From JAUIAS01 sp030425395 (GTDB taxonomy: Bacteria; Pseudomonadota; Alphaproteobacteria; Rhodobacterales; Rhodobacteraceae), in NCBI GenBank assembly GCA_043553855.1, contig CP121336.1:3658001-3722000 (forward strand): a DNA stretch of 64,000 bases. The letters run 5' to 3'. The translations under genes were made by a program, and so were the position numbers. The notes under the pieces are model-generated. The model was not told the DNA's origin. It saw only the letters and a program-made list of their open reading frames with translations, and did no database searches. Shown here piece after piece: positions 45,675-55,555 of this stretch. Numbering within the stretch: position 1 is the stretch's first letter; every line of letters begins with the position of its first letter.

Positions 45675-47846
45675 ATGGACGGAAACGATATCGACAACAG
45701 TGGCAAATGCCCGGTGATGCACGGCGGGAATACTGCCGCGCGGCAGGACGTGGTTGAATGGTGGCCAAATGCCCTCAACCTCGACATTCTGCACCAGCAC
45801 GATACCAAGACGAACCCGCTGAGCGGCTTTGACTACCGCGAAGCGCTGAAGGATCTGGATGTTGAGGCGCTCAAGTCCGACGTCAAGGATCTGCTCAAGG
45901 ATAGCCAGGATTGGTGGCCTGCGGATTACGGCCATTACGGCGGCCTGATGATCCGCCTCGCGTGGCATTCGGCAGGGTCCTATCGTCTGGCCGACGGGCG
46001 CGGCGGTGGTGGCACCGGAAACATCCGGTTTGCACCGCTCAATTCCTGGCCTGACAACGGCAACCTGGACAAGGCGCGCCGCATTCTGTGGCCCATCAAG
46101 AAGAAATACGGCAACAAGATTTCGTGGGCTGACCTGATCCTGCTGGCGGGAACCTTGGCCTATGAGGACATGGGCCTGAAAACCTTTGGCTTCTCCTTTG
46201 GCCGCGAAGACATCTGGCACCCCGAAAAAGACACGTATTGGGGCGCGGAAAAAGAATGGCTGGCCCCATCCGACAGCCGCTATGGCAGCCTCGACAAGCC
46301 GGACACCATGGAAAACCCGCTTGCTGCGGTTCAGATGGGTCTGATCTATGTGAACCCCGAAGGCGTGAACGGCGAACCCGATCCGGCGCGTTCCGCGCTG
46401 CACGTGCGTGAAACCTTTGCCCGTATGGCGATGGACGACGAAGAAACCGCGGCGCTGACCTGCGGTGGCCATACCGTCGGCAAGGCGCACGGCAATGGCG
46501 ATGCGGGCGCGTTGGGTGCGGAACCCGAAGCGGCGGGCATCGAAACGCAAGGCCTCGGCTGGATGAACCCTAATCTTGACGGCAAGGCCACCAACGCTGT
46601 GACCTCGGGCATCGAGGGCGCGTGGACAACCGAGCCGACAAAATGGGACATGGGCTATTTCAAGCTGCTGTTCGGCTATGAGTGGGAACTGACCAAGTCC
46701 CCCGCCGGTGCAAACCAGTGGCGTCCCATCGACATCAAGGAAGAGGACATGCCCGTCGATCCCACGGATGCGACCAAGCGTGTCATGCCAATGATGACCG
46801 ATGCCGACATGGCGATGAAGGTCGACCCGATCTATCGCGGCATATGCGAAAAGTTCATGGCCGACCCGGCCTATTTCGACGATTGCTTTGCCCGCGCGTG
46901 GTTCAAGCTGACCCACCGCGACCTTGGCCCGAACACGCGCTATGTCGGCCCCGATGCGCCGACGGAAACGCTGGTCTGGCAGGATCCGGTTCCCGCTGGC
47001 AACAGCGACTATGACGTGGACGCGGTGAAGGCCAAGATCGCGGCAAGCGGTCTGAGCGTTGCCGACATGGTTGCCACCGCATGGGACAGCGCGCGGACCT
47101 TCCGCCAGTCCGACTATCGCGGCGGTGCCAATGGTGCGCGCATCCGTCTGGCCCCCCAGAAAGACTGGGAAGGCAACGAACCTGAGCGCCTGGCGCGTGT
47201 TCTGGGCGTTCTCGAAGGTATCGCAGGCGAGACCGGCGCATCCATTGCCGACGTGATCGTTCTGGCCGGTAACGTCAGTATCGAACAGGCGGCCAAGTCG
47301 GCGGGTCATGACGTGACCGTTCCGTTTGCACCGGGTCGTGGCGACGCCACCGACGAGATGACCGATGCCGCGTCGTTTGACGTGCTCGAACCCAAGGCCG
47401 ACGGGTTCCGCAACTGGCAGATGAAGGACTATGTCGTCAGCCCCGAAGAGATGATGCTCGACCGGGCACAGCTCATGGGCCTGACCGCCAAGGACATGAC
47501 CGCCCTCGTCGGCGGGATGCGGGTGCTCGGCACCAACCACGGCGGCACCGGACATGGGGTCTTTACCGACCGCGCCGGCGCGCTGAGCACGGACTTCTTC
47601 GTGAACCTGACGGACATGGCCTATAGCTGGGTGCCCACCGGTGCCAACAGCTATGACATCCGCGACCGTGCCACAGGCGAAACCAAGTGGACAGCAACCC
47701 GCGCGGACCTCGTGTTCGGCTCCAACGCGATCCTGCGCGCATATGCCGAAGTCTATGCCCAGGACGACGGGGCCGAGCGTTTCGTGTCCGACTTCGTCGC
47801 CGCATGGACCAAGGTGATGAACGCAGACCGCTACGACCTCGCCTGA
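45675..47846 (+). CDS. katG: Catalase-peroxidase KatG
   Basis: A 723-residue haem enzyme that removes hydrogen peroxide. Starts at the ATG at 45675 with GGAGCGGAGA upstream. The distal site is RLAWHSAGSYR (Arg94, Trp97, His98), the crosslinking Tyr is in GLIYVNPEGVNGEPD, and the proximal His is in LTCGGHTVGKAHG. The C-terminal second domain begins near residue 420. It has no signal peptide, so it acts in the cytoplasm. A strong terminator follows. Confidence 0.97.
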   Translation: MDGNDIDNSGKCPVMHGGNTAARQDVVEWWPNALNLDILHQHDTKTNPLSGFDYREALKDLDVEALKSDVKDLLKDSQDWWPADYGHYGGLMIRLAWHSAGSYRLADGRGGGGTGNIRFAPLNSWPDNGNLDKARRILWPIKKKYGNKISWADLILLAGTLAYEDMGLKTFGFSFGREDIWHPEKDTYWGAEKEWLAPSDSRYGSLDKPDTMENPLAAVQMGLIYVNPEGVNGEPDPARSALHVRETFARMAMDDEETAALTCGGHTVGKAHGNGDAGALGAEPEAAGIETQGLGWMNPNLDGKATNAVTSGIEGAWTTEPTKWDMGYFKLLFGYEWELTKSPAGANQWRPIDIKEEDMPVDPTDATKRVMPMMTDADMAMKVDPIYRGICEKFMADPAYFDDCFARAWFKLTHRDLGPNTRYVGPDAPTETLVWQDPVPAGNSDYDVDAVKAKIAASGLSVADMVATAWDSARTFRQSDYRGGANGARIRLAPQKDWEGNEPERLARVLGVLEGIAGETGASIADVIVLAGNVSIEQAAKSAGHDVTVPFAPGRGDATDEMTDAASFDVLEPKADGFRNWQMKDYVVSPEEMMLDRAQLMGLTAKDMTALVGGMRVLGTNHGGTGHGVFTDRAGALSTDFFVNLTDMAYSWVPTGANSYDIRDRATGETKWTATRADLVFGSNAILRAYAEVYAQDDGAERFVSDFVAAWTKVMNADRYDLA

Positions 47847-47870
47847 TCCGGCAGAGGCCCTGAAACCAGA

Positions 47871-47899
47871 AAACGCCGCGGTCCCCCGCGGCGTTTTTT
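47871..47899 (+). terminator. Rho-independent terminator of katG
   Basis: AACGCCGCGG and CCGCGGCGTT form a 10-bp stem around TCCC, followed by TTTT, 25 bases after the katG stop. It is a textbook intrinsic terminator. The rest of 47900-48141 contains no gene I can support. Confidence 0.9.
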
Positions 47900-48141
47900 G
47901 TTGCGTTTGGGAGGGTTACGGCCCGAAGCCGACCTCCGGTCCACCTTAAGGATGACGCGGGCGCTGTCCGCATTGCGGACGTTCGTGCATTCCGCCGCAT
48001 TCACATGGGTCGATGGCATGGTCGCGGGACGAAGTGTGAATTCGCTGCGGCCGCGCTAAAGTCTACTTCTCACGAATTGTCTTCCGCGCTTAAGGTGAGT
48101 GTACAAGCAAGAATCAACCAGCAGAGTGGTCGATAAAATCG

Positions 48142-48936
48142 ATGTCCTACTCCGAGCTTTTCGGCAATCCTGAGCACCGCGCGCTTCTTCGTCGGGGTGA
48201 GGATCTTTGGCAAATCGTCAAAGGCAATCCGCGTTTCGCCTATTACGGAACCGTCGTATCGCTTAGCGATCCGAGAGAAGACTGCGCAGAAATTTTGGCC
48301 AGTCTTGCGCGACTGCAAGGCTTGGGCATGAGTTTCTATTTTCCCAAGGATCATGTGTCCCAACTGTTGGACGATCTGGAAAAAAGAGGGTTCCGAACCG
48401 CACAAAGCCTTTACCATCGTGGCGAGCGGGCCGCCTACGAGGCAAGCCGATCTTTACTGAACAAAAGGGCACCACCTTCGGACTTGGAAATCGTGATGCT
48501 GGACGCCTCTACTACGGAAAACATCGTCCGGGCGACGGTAGACCTTTGTCAGGCATGTGGTCTCAGTGCGATGCCCGGTGAGGTTATGCGGGGCACTGTC
48601 ATTCCGGGCATAAATTTGGTCGCTTTGGATCGAAACGGGTCTCCAGTTGCAACCGCAGCTTCCTATGCGATGCATTCTCGGAACACCCCCCGAGAGAACG
48701 AGGCATTTTGGGGTGTGCTTGCCACTCGCGAAGATTGCCGCGGTCGGGGGCTTGCCGCATGGCTAGGGGCGTTGGCGATCAAACATATGTGGGAAATTGA
48801 GGGCATGCGGGCCTTCAACACGGGCATTAAAGCGGAAAACATGGCATCAAGAGCGGCCTGTGCCAAACTTGGAGTGTTGAACACCGAATGGGTAACCGCG
48901 TTCTGTTTTGACGATGAGCGCATGGCTGCAAGCTAG
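48142..48936 (+). CDS. GNAT family N-acetyltransferase (two-domain)
   Basis: A 264-residue protein. The C-terminal GNAT core has VVLATREDCRGRGLAAWLGALAIKHMW-like GVLATREDCRGRGLAAWLG (the acetyl-CoA loop R/Q-x2-G-x-G/A) and the GIKAENMASRAACAKLGV helix. The N-terminal 130 residues (SYSELFGNPEHRALLRRGEDLWQIVKGNPRFAYYGTVVSL) are shared with the protein at 61481, so the two are paralogues. Substrate unknown. GC content is lower than in neighbours. Confidence 0.8.
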   Translation: MSYSELFGNPEHRALLRRGEDLWQIVKGNPRFAYYGTVVSLSDPREDCAEILASLARLQGLGMSFYFPKDHVSQLLDDLEKRGFRTAQSLYHRGERAAYEASRSLLNKRAPPSDLEIVMLDASTTENIVRATVDLCQACGLSAMPGEVMRGTVIPGINLVALDRNGSPVATAASYAMHSRNTPRENEAFWGVLATREDCRGRGLAAWLGALAIKHMWEIEGMRAFNTGIKAENMASRAACAKLGVLNTEWVTAFCFDDERMAAS

Positions 48937-49340
48937 CCGGACCTCCATTCAGCTTTTTCAAGTTACTCTGACCGAAGCAGTCGTTCGTACAATTCGCAGC
49001 ATCGGGTACTTGGGGTTCGGAACCGCCTTTCAGCGGCTGAGAAGGTCGAACTTGGTGCGCTGGGGCCAGAAGCAGCCATTGGCTGCCCTCAGATATGTCC
49101 TCCCTACCAATGGGATAGTCGGGAATCAGGACATTCGGTGGTTGCAAACGGATGCACTATGGTCTTGAAGCGGATGGCGGCAGGGAGCCCAAGGCGGCCA
49201 TCGCCCTTCTTAGCTGCGCGCGTTCGCAGCCGAGAAATTGTTGCGCGTGGCTTGTCTTTTGCGCTGCACGGCGGTGCGGAAACCAGCCATTCAAGCACAG
49301 AGCGGCGATGTTGGTTCGGGTGTTGCAGCAAGAATTTTCA
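48937..49340. other. Intergenic region, 404 bases, no gene identified
   Basis: Between the GNAT gene and the sulfatase-family gene. Several short frames exist on both strands, but none has a credible start, codon use or recognised sequence. Base composition is lower in GC than the surrounding genes. It may contain decayed sequence. Confidence 0.5.
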
Positions 49341-50921
49341 TCACCATTGCCCAATCACGACGCCGCTTTTGGAATTGTGCGGCCGCATCGGTGCAACGGC
49401 GCTGTCGGGTAGACCGACGCGGTTGCGGCGATTGGTCAGACGCTCCAGAAGGCGGCGCTGAAGGTCCTGGCAAACATCCGCAAATTCCGGATCGCCGCCA
49501 AGGTCGATGAGTTCATCCGGGTCCGCTTCCAGATCGAAAAGCTGCGCGCGCATGCCCTTGAAGTATACATACTTCCAGCGTTCCGTCCTGAAAGCATAGC
49601 CACGGGCCTGCTCCAGCGGGATATCAAGCGCTTCTACAGCCCTGTAGAACCCGTAGTCGATCTCGGAGAACGCATGATCGCGCCAATTGTCGGGGCGCAG
49701 ACCTTCAAGCATGGGCCTGAGGCTCAGACCTTCCAGCCGGTGTGACGGCACCTCCATCTCCATTACATCGAGGAATGTCGGCAAAAGGTCGATGGCCTCG
49801 ACAAAGTCCTGGCAAACATGCCCACGCGCGGCGTCGGCCTGCGCGCGCGGATCGTAGATGATCAGCGGCACGCGCATCGAACAGTCGTGGAACAGCTCTT
49901 TCTCGCCCATCCAGTGATCGCCCAGATAATCCCCGTGATCGGACGTGAACACGATCATCGTGTTGTCCATCAGGCCGCGCTCTTCCAGCGCTTCAAATAG
50001 CCGCCCGAGGTGGTCGTCGATCTGGTGAATCAGCCCCATGTAGGCCGGCAGAACGGTTTCGCGCACGCCCGGTTCCGAGAAGGTCTGCGAGACACCCATC
50101 TCCATGAAGGCGCGAAAAACCGGATGCCCCGTTTCCCGTTCTTCTTCGCTGCGATTGACCGGAAGAAAATGCGCGGGCCCGAACATGTCGTGATAGGGGG
50201 ATGGTGCCATGTAGGGCCAGTGCGGTTTGATATAGCTCAGATGCAAGAGCCAGGGCTGATCCCCGGTTTCATTGATGAAGTCCAGCGCACGATCCGTCAT
50301 ATAAGCCGTCTCGGAGTGTTCTTCGGCGACGCGGGCGGGCAGCTTGCTGTTTCTCAGCGACCAGCCGCTCAGGATCTCGCCATCAGGACCTTCCACCGCA
50401 TTTGCGTATTCGTGCCATGGATTGTCACCTCCGTATCCCTTGCTGCGTAGCCAGGCGTTGTAGGTCAGTTCGGGTTTCGCCCGCACCATCTTGTCGGGGT
50501 GAATTCCATCGTCACGTTCGTAGGGCTCGAACCCGGGTTCGCCCAGAAGCATGCCGATTTCTGTCTTGGGGGTCAGTCCAAACCGACCCGACAGATCAGG
50601 GTCCGGGGTCATGTGCGTCTTGCCGACGACCGCGCAGCGCATGCCGGCGGGCCGCAAGTAGTCCCCGATTGTGTATTCCCCTATGGGCAAAGGCACCCGG
50701 TTCCATGTCGAGCCGTGGCTGAACACCGTGCGCCCGGTGTAGAAGGATGCCCGGGACGGGCCACAAACTGGCGACTGGACGAAGGCGCGGTCGAAACGGA
50801 CACCCTTCGCGGCCAGCTTGTCAATATTGTGGGTCTTCAGGTGCGGATGACCGTAGCAGGACAGGTAATCCCAGCGCAGTTGGTCAGCCATGATGAACAG
50901 GATGTTCCTCACCTCGGCCAT
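49341..50921 (-). CDS. Sulfatase-superfamily hydrolase (sulfatase or phosphonate monoester hydrolase)
   Basis: A 526-residue alkaline-phosphatase-superfamily enzyme. The metal site starts NILFIMADQLRWDYLSCYGHPHL, and the formylglycine signature is SPVCGPSRASFYTGR (C-x-P-S-R, Cys about residue 54). Later TSDHGDYLGDHWMGEKELFHDCSMRVPLIIYDP supplies the second metal ligands. With no signal peptide it should be cytoplasmic. It is the last gene of the TRAP operon and overlaps the small-permease stop by one base. The ester it cuts (sulfate, phosphonate or phosphodiester) is not clear. Confidence 0.87.
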   Translation of the reverse strand: MAEVRNILFIMADQLRWDYLSCYGHPHLKTHNIDKLAAKGVRFDRAFVQSPVCGPSRASFYTGRTVFSHGSTWNRVPLPIGEYTIGDYLRPAGMRCAVVGKTHMTPDPDLSGRFGLTPKTEIGMLLGEPGFEPYERDDGIHPDKMVRAKPELTYNAWLRSKGYGGDNPWHEYANAVEGPDGEILSGWSLRNSKLPARVAEEHSETAYMTDRALDFINETGDQPWLLHLSYIKPHWPYMAPSPYHDMFGPAHFLPVNRSEEERETGHPVFRAFMEMGVSQTFSEPGVRETVLPAYMGLIHQIDDHLGRLFEALEERGLMDNTMIVFTSDHGDYLGDHWMGEKELFHDCSMRVPLIIYDPRAQADAARGHVCQDFVEAIDLLPTFLDVMEMEVPSHRLEGLSLRPMLEGLRPDNWRDHAFSEIDYGFYRAVEALDIPLEQARGYAFRTERWKYVYFKGMRAQLFDLEADPDELIDLGGDPEFADVCQDLQRRLLERLTNRRNRVGLPDSAVAPMRPHNSKSGVVIGQW

Positions 50922-51427
50922 TATTCGTATCCCGTGCTGCCCGGGCCATCACGACTGGCACCGAGCATCAGACGAACCCCGACGATCACGCAGACCAGGG
51001 CGGTCAGTGACAGCCCGATTGCCGCGATCGTGTGATGCACCAGCGGTGAAATGCCCAGCACTTCGGATCGTTGACCATAGCCGTGAAGGGTCAGCCCGTC
51101 TCTGAATGACAGCACGGCGAGGGGAAGAATGATTGCGGCGGTCAGAAGGGTCCAGAACCCGTCGATCCGCTTTATCGAGCGTTCGGACAGGTTTTGGGTC
51201 GCGAGATCGACAACAATGTTACCTTCAGCCCGAAAGCAGCGCACCAGACCGAAAAACCCGAGAAACATCATGTAAAACGTGATCTGCTCAGGCGTGGACA
51301 GGATGTGAAAGATCCCAAGGTTGCGCCCGGTAATTTCGACCACGACAACCATCATCATCATGACCAGAGCCAGACCGGCGATGGCGGTCAGGATACGGTC
51401 GATCCATTCGAGCATCTGGTGAAACAT
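50921..51427 (-). CDS. TRAP transporter small permease (DctQ)
   Basis: A 168-residue membrane protein with four predicted helices, starting at the ATG at 51427 (MFHQMLEWIDRILTAIAGLALVMMMMVVVVEITGRNLG). It carries the DctQ-type NLGIFHILSTPEQITFYMMFLGFFGLVRCFRAEGNIVVDL. It pairs with the large permease to form the TRAP membrane complex. It follows the large permease gene after five bases, an order opposite to the common P-Q-M. Confidence 0.92.
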   Translation of the reverse strand: MFHQMLEWIDRILTAIAGLALVMMMMVVVVEITGRNLGIFHILSTPEQITFYMMFLGFFGLVRCFRAEGNIVVDLATQNLSERSIKRIDGFWTLLTAAIILPLAVLSFRDGLTLHGYGQRSEVLGISPLVHHTIAAIGLSLTALVCVIVGVRLMLGASRDGPGSTGYE

Positions 51428-51432
51428 GAACC

Positions 51433-52749
51433 TTACTCCCCGAACAGCAGCGTTGGCAGCCAAAGAGATAGCGCCGGGAAAATCAACAGAACACCGATCC
51501 GGACAATGTCGGCCGCAAAGAAAGGCATCACGCCACGAAAGATCGTCCAGGTGGTCACATCCGGCATGATCTTCGAGAGGACAAAGACGTTCATCCCTAT
51601 CGGAGGGGTGATCAGACCGAACTCGACGACCATGATCATGATGATCCCGAACCAGATCGGATCATAGCCGTTGGCGACCACGATCGGGAAAATAAGCGGG
51701 GTGATGATGAAGAGAATTGCGATGGAATCCAGCACGCATCCGAGCAGGATCAGAACGATGACGATCAGGGCCATAACCCCAATCGGTCCCAGCCCGAGGC
51801 TCAGGACAAATTGCTCTACGCCCTGCGGGACACGCGCGGCTTGCAGAAAGTATTCGAACACGGCGATCCCGATGATGGCAAAGAACAGCATGGCCGAGGT
51901 TTGAACCGTCTCGGTCACAGCGTGGATAAGGTTCGACCAGTAGGTTTTGATATCCGGCGCGTTGAAAGCGCCAAGTGCGGCTGCTCCGAAAGCTCCGACG
52001 GCAGCGCCTTCAGTCGGTGAGAAGAACCCGCCCATGATGCCGCCCATGACGACGGCAAACAGCAGAACGATGCCCCAGACACCCCGCAATAGCCCACGTT
52101 TTTCACGCCACGAGAAGGTGCGTCCAACCGGGCCGATACCCGGCTCGAACCGCGCCCAGACCCAGACGGCTGCCATATAGCCTAGCACGGCGATGAGACC
52201 GGGTATCATTCCGGCTGCAAAAAGTCTTCCGACCGAGGTTTCCGTGACCGTGGCATAGATGATCATTGGCAGGGATGGCGGGATCAGAATGCCCAATGTC
52301 CCCCCGGCAGCGACAGCCCCGGTAGCCAGACGTTTGTTATAGCCGTATTTGAGCATTTCGGGAACGGCTATCCGACCCATTGTTGTGACAGTTGCCAGGC
52401 TCGATCCGCAGATCGCGCCAAAACCGCCGCAGGCTCCGATACTGGCGATGGCCAGCCCGCCGGGACGTTTTCCAACGAACCCGTAAGCGGCCTTGTAGAG
52501 CGCCTCGGCAAGCCCGCCGCGCACCGCCATGGCACCCATTAGGATGAACAGCGGCAGGACCGAAAGGGTGTGACTGCTCAGCGCCGTGACCGGTGCTGTC
52601 GACGATACATAAACGGCGGTGTCCCAGCCATGAAGATACCAAAGGCCCGCAAAACCCGTGGTCAGCAAACCAAGGCCAAGCGGAGCCCGAAGCGCCACTA
52701 TGACAAGCAGCACCACGGTTCCGATCAGGCCGACAAGAAGGGGACTCAT
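51433..52749 (-). CDS. TRAP transporter large permease (DctM)
   Basis: A 438-residue membrane protein with about twelve helices. The DctM pattern is clear: LSSHTLSVLPLFILMGAMAVRGGLAEALYKAAYGFVG, ACGGFGAICGSSLATVTTMGRIAVPEMLKYGYNKRLATGAVAAGGTLGILIPPSLPMIIYA, and ITPPIGMNVFVLSKIMPDVT. It drives sodium- or proton-coupled uptake of a solute captured by the periplasmic protein. Confidence 0.95.
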   Translation of the reverse strand: MSPLLVGLIGTVVLLVIVALRAPLGLGLLTTGFAGLWYLHGWDTAVYVSSTAPVTALSSHTLSVLPLFILMGAMAVRGGLAEALYKAAYGFVGKRPGGLAIASIGACGGFGAICGSSLATVTTMGRIAVPEMLKYGYNKRLATGAVAAGGTLGILIPPSLPMIIYATVTETSVGRLFAAGMIPGLIAVLGYMAAVWVWARFEPGIGPVGRTFSWREKRGLLRGVWGIVLLFAVVMGGIMGGFFSPTEGAAVGAFGAAALGAFNAPDIKTYWSNLIHAVTETVQTSAMLFFAIIGIAVFEYFLQAARVPQGVEQFVLSLGLGPIGVMALIVIVLILLGCVLDSIAILFIITPLIFPIVVANGYDPIWFGIIMIMVVEFGLITPPIGMNVFVLSKIMPDVTTWTIFRGVMPFFAADIVRIGVLLIFPALSLWLPTLLFGE

Positions 52750-52771
52750 GGCTGGGAACGCCTTTTGTGTT

Positions 52772-53812
52772 TTAGTTCGATTTCTGAGCCGCGATTTCGG
52801 CCATCAGAGCCTCGTAGAATGCACGCGCGGGTTTGCCCTGCGCCTCAAGTTCGACAATGTATGCTTCGGTAACCTCTGCACTAATCGCTTCTGCCTTGGC
52901 CCGGTCAGCCGCCGACAATTCGGCAAAGACGTGCCCTGCCGATTTCAGGTCCTCCGCGACACCACCGCCCAGCTTTTTCCAGCACGCCGATGCGCGCGCG
53001 CCGATTTCCGGGCCGCTATACTTGGCCTTGATCAGCTCTTGGGTCTCCGTCGGCAGGGATGCCAGCGTGGTCTTGTTCATCCCCAGAAACAGAAGCGCCG
53101 CCGTGGTATTCACCAGAAGATGGTTCTCGGCCACTTCACCGATCCTGAACGAGCGCAGCGCCAAGTATTCCGACAGCGCGCCGTCGATGACGCCGGTTTG
53201 CAGGTTTTCATATATGGCTGGGGCCGGCATCTGGACCGGGATCGCTCCCAATGCCTCGAGAAAGGCGTTCGCCCCCGACCCGGTCGAGCGGATACGCTTA
53301 CCGGCAAGATCGTCCAGCGTCGTTGCGGCGGCGCGTGTGTGAACGTAGAGCGGCGGCGTCACAAGGATCGCCATCAGGTGGATGTCCTTAAACTCGTCGG
53401 CCAAATACTCGGGTGCAAGCTTGTTGATTGCATTTGACACCACCTCGGGATCATCGACCAGAAGTGGCATGGTCGCGATCTCGGTCATCGCAAATTGCCC
53501 GGGCGTGTAGCTAAGTACGCCCTGCGAGATGTTCATTACACCCCGCGCGACCTGTTCATACTGGCGGAGCGGATGGGCAAATCCGGTGCCGCCCATATAG
53601 GTCTCGATCTCGATCATGCCGCCTGTCTCGGCTTTCAACTCCTCCAGCAGAGGCAGGGTAAAGCAGTTCACCATGGGCCCGCTTGGCGGTTCCATTGTCG
53701 AGAATTTCAACTGGATCGTGTCGGCTTGCGCGGTCGTGGCAAATGCCCCGATCAGGGCGCCTCCCAATGCGCCGAAGATCGCCTTGCGCCGTTTCGTGTG
53801 TTCCGTTTTCAT
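52772..53812 (-). CDS. TRAP transporter substrate-binding protein (DctP)
   Basis: A 346-residue periplasmic protein with GGGAGG upstream. The signal peptide carries a KRRKAIFGALGGALIGAFATTAQA stretch with a twin-basic start. The mature part contains LKFSTMEPPSGPMVNCFTLPLLEELKAETGGMIEIETY and a LAGKRIRSTGSGANAFLEALGAIPVQMPAPAIYENLQTGVIDGAL segment, the ligand-binding motif of DctP proteins. TRAP ligands are usually carboxylates; the identity here is unknown. Confidence 0.93.
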   Translation of the reverse strand: MKTEHTKRRKAIFGALGGALIGAFATTAQADTIQLKFSTMEPPSGPMVNCFTLPLLEELKAETGGMIEIETYMGGTGFAHPLRQYEQVARGVMNISQGVLSYTPGQFAMTEIATMPLLVDDPEVVSNAINKLAPEYLADEFKDIHLMAILVTPPLYVHTRAAATTLDDLAGKRIRSTGSGANAFLEALGAIPVQMPAPAIYENLQTGVIDGALSEYLALRSFRIGEVAENHLLVNTTAALLFLGMNKTTLASLPTETQELIKAKYSGPEIGARASACWKKLGGGVAEDLKSAGHVFAELSAADRAKAEAISAEVTEAYIVELEAQGKPARAFYEALMAEIAAQKSN

Positions 53813-53845
53813 TCTTTTTCCTCCCGGAATGATGTTGGCGCGTCT

Positions 53846-54775
53846 CTACGCCGAACCTGATTTCCCTGATCGTATTTCCGCCGCGCGCTCGGCCATGAAG
53901 CGGGAAAAGCGATCGCGAACCTCCTGCGCTTCTGCTGGCGTCCATTCGGCAAAGCCGCGGCCCGCCGCCATGCCTGTTTCGCCGTTCTCCACTTTTTCTC
54001 GAAGAAGCGGGTGCGCGACAGCGGTGGTGTCGAGATGTGGCATCAACACCTCGTGGATATCGAGCGTCAGCGCCATCCCGATCATGTCGGATTGTTCGAG
54101 CGGTCCAAGAACGCCAAGCCGGGCACCGAAACCTTCGCGCACCACGAAATCCAGCGTCTTCGCGTCGCAGACCCCGCTTGCGACCAAGGCAATGGCCTCG
54201 CGTTTGAGGGCGTGCTGAAGCCGGTTGCCGATAAAGCCGGGCACATCCTTCCTGACATGCACCGGCGACATCCCGGCATTGGCCAGAACGGCCATTGTCT
54301 GTTCGACGGCGGCGGTCGACGTGTGATCGGTCTGAACAACTTCAACCAACCGAACGATATGCGGCGGGTTCCAGAAATGGGTGCCCAGCACCCGGGACTT
54401 GCGTTGTACTTTTTCGGAAACCCTACCGATCGGAATTACCGAGGTGTTGCTGGCGAGTATGACATCCGGTCCGGTCAGCGTATCAAGTTCTGCAAAGAGC
54501 GCCTGTTTCAGCGCGGGCTTTTCTGGTGCCGCTTCGATGACCAATCCGACGCCATCAACGGCGTCGGCAAGGTTCGCGTGCATAGTAACGCGGTTAATGA
54601 CATCGTTTCCGTCCCCCAGCGTTTCGGCAATCCGGGCAAACCGCTCCGGAACGCTTGCCAGTGATGCATCGCTGGGGTCCTGCAACGCAACCTGATGACC
54701 TGCCGCAGCAAGCATGTAGGCGATGGCGTGGCCCATCAACCCGGTACCGATAACGGCTATGCGCATGTCCTGCAT
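53846..54775 (-). CDS. 3-hydroxyacyl-CoA dehydrogenase family protein
   Basis: A 309-residue NAD-dependent enzyme. The cofactor motif is IAVIGTGLMGHAIAYMLAAAGHQVAL, then VIEAAPEKPALKQALFAELD, ILASNTSVIPIGRVS, GTHFWNPPHIVRLVEVVQ and KDVPGFIGNRLQHALKREAIALV, which includes the catalytic His and Asn region. It is closer to 3-hydroxybutyryl-CoA dehydrogenase than the gene at 44440. The start may be 54775 or MRIAVIG at 54766. It lies between the SDR and DctP genes in the catabolic operon. Confidence 0.88.
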   Translation of the reverse strand: MQDMRIAVIGTGLMGHAIAYMLAAAGHQVALQDPSDASLASVPERFARIAETLGDGNDVINRVTMHANLADAVDGVGLVIEAAPEKPALKQALFAELDTLTGPDVILASNTSVIPIGRVSEKVQRKSRVLGTHFWNPPHIVRLVEVVQTDHTSTAAVEQTMAVLANAGMSPVHVRKDVPGFIGNRLQHALKREAIALVASGVCDAKTLDFVVREGFGARLGVLGPLEQSDMIGMALTLDIHEVLMPHLDTTAVAHPLLREKVENGETGMAAGRGFAEWTPAEAQEVRDRFSRFMAERAAEIRSGKSGSA

Positions 54776-54778
54776 CCC

Positions 54779-55555
54779 TCAGCCCGCCGTATAGCCGCCA
54801 TCGACATAGATGATCTGTCCGGTGCAGAAATCCGATGCCGGGGAACTGAGATAGAGCAGGATACCTTGCAGGTCTTCCGGTTCGCCCAGCCGCCCGAGCG
54901 GGATGCGCTTCAGGGCGGGGACATTCTGCTGCCCACCGGTTTTTTCATCGTCGAACATCCATTCCGTCAACTTCGAACGGAAGACGGTCGGCCCGATGGC
55001 GTTCACATTGATGCGGTGCGGCCCCCACTCCAGCGCAAGCGCGCGGGTTAGACCGTCGACCGCCCCCTTGGACGTGCAATAGGACGTGTAGCCCAATGGG
55101 CTGCCGTGACGGCCGCGCACCGAAGATATCAGGATCATCTTGCCACCTTGCCCGCGCTCTATCATGCGCGGGCCAATCGCCTTGCACATCAGCCAAGAGC
55201 CACGGGCATTGGCGTCCATCACCTCTTCCCATTCCTCGACCGGCATCTTGTCGATGGGTGCCGGTTTGTTGGTGCCTGCGGCGCAGATCAGGATGTCGAC
55301 ATCGCCGGCGATTTCGGCAATGGTCTTGGCATCCTCAAGCACGTCCGGGCGGCGTGCGACGGTGCGCACATCGTGCCCTTCGGCTGTCAGATCTGAAGCC
55401 ATCTCGGCAAGGGCATCTTCGGATCCGGCGGTCAACGTCAGGCGGGCACCGGCCTGAGCAAGCGCCCGCGCGGCAGCGTGGCCAAGCGCCCCCGTTGCGC
55501 CAGTTATCACTGCGGATTTGCCATCAAGGCGGAAAAGATCGGTGGAATTGATCAT
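54779..55555 (-). CDS. SDR family oxidoreductase
   Basis: A 258-residue short-chain dehydrogenase. Cofactor motif AVITGATGALGHAAARALAQAG, then ICAAGTNKPAPIDKM, catalytic Ser and Tyr-x3-Lys in ILISSVRGRHGSPLGYTSYCTSKGAVDGL, and HRINVNAIGPTVFRS. The C-terminus DFCTGQIIYVDGGYTAG is typical. It overlaps the cupin gene by four bases. It may oxidise a hydroxy-acid or polyol intermediate of the pathway; the substrate is open. Confidence 0.92.
   Translation of the reverse strand: MINSTDLFRLDGKSAVITGATGALGHAAARALAQAGARLTLTAGSEDALAEMASDLTAEGHDVRTVARRPDVLEDAKTIAEIAGDVDILICAAGTNKPAPIDKMPVEEWEEVMDANARGSWLMCKAIGPRMIERGQGGKMILISSVRGRHGSPLGYTSYCTSKGAVDGLTRALALEWGPHRINVNAIGPTVFRSKLTEWMFDDEKTGGQQNVPALKRIPLGRLGEPEDLQGILLYLSSPASDFCTGQIIYVDGGYTAG

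Noticed and set aside
45657..47555. 632-residue minus-strand open frame opposite katG
   Set aside because: It is antisense to katG with no recognisable protein family.
48937..49340. Frames of 60-107 residues between the GNAT and sulfatase genes
   Set aside because: They overlap each other on both strands and lack ribosome sites or family resemblance.
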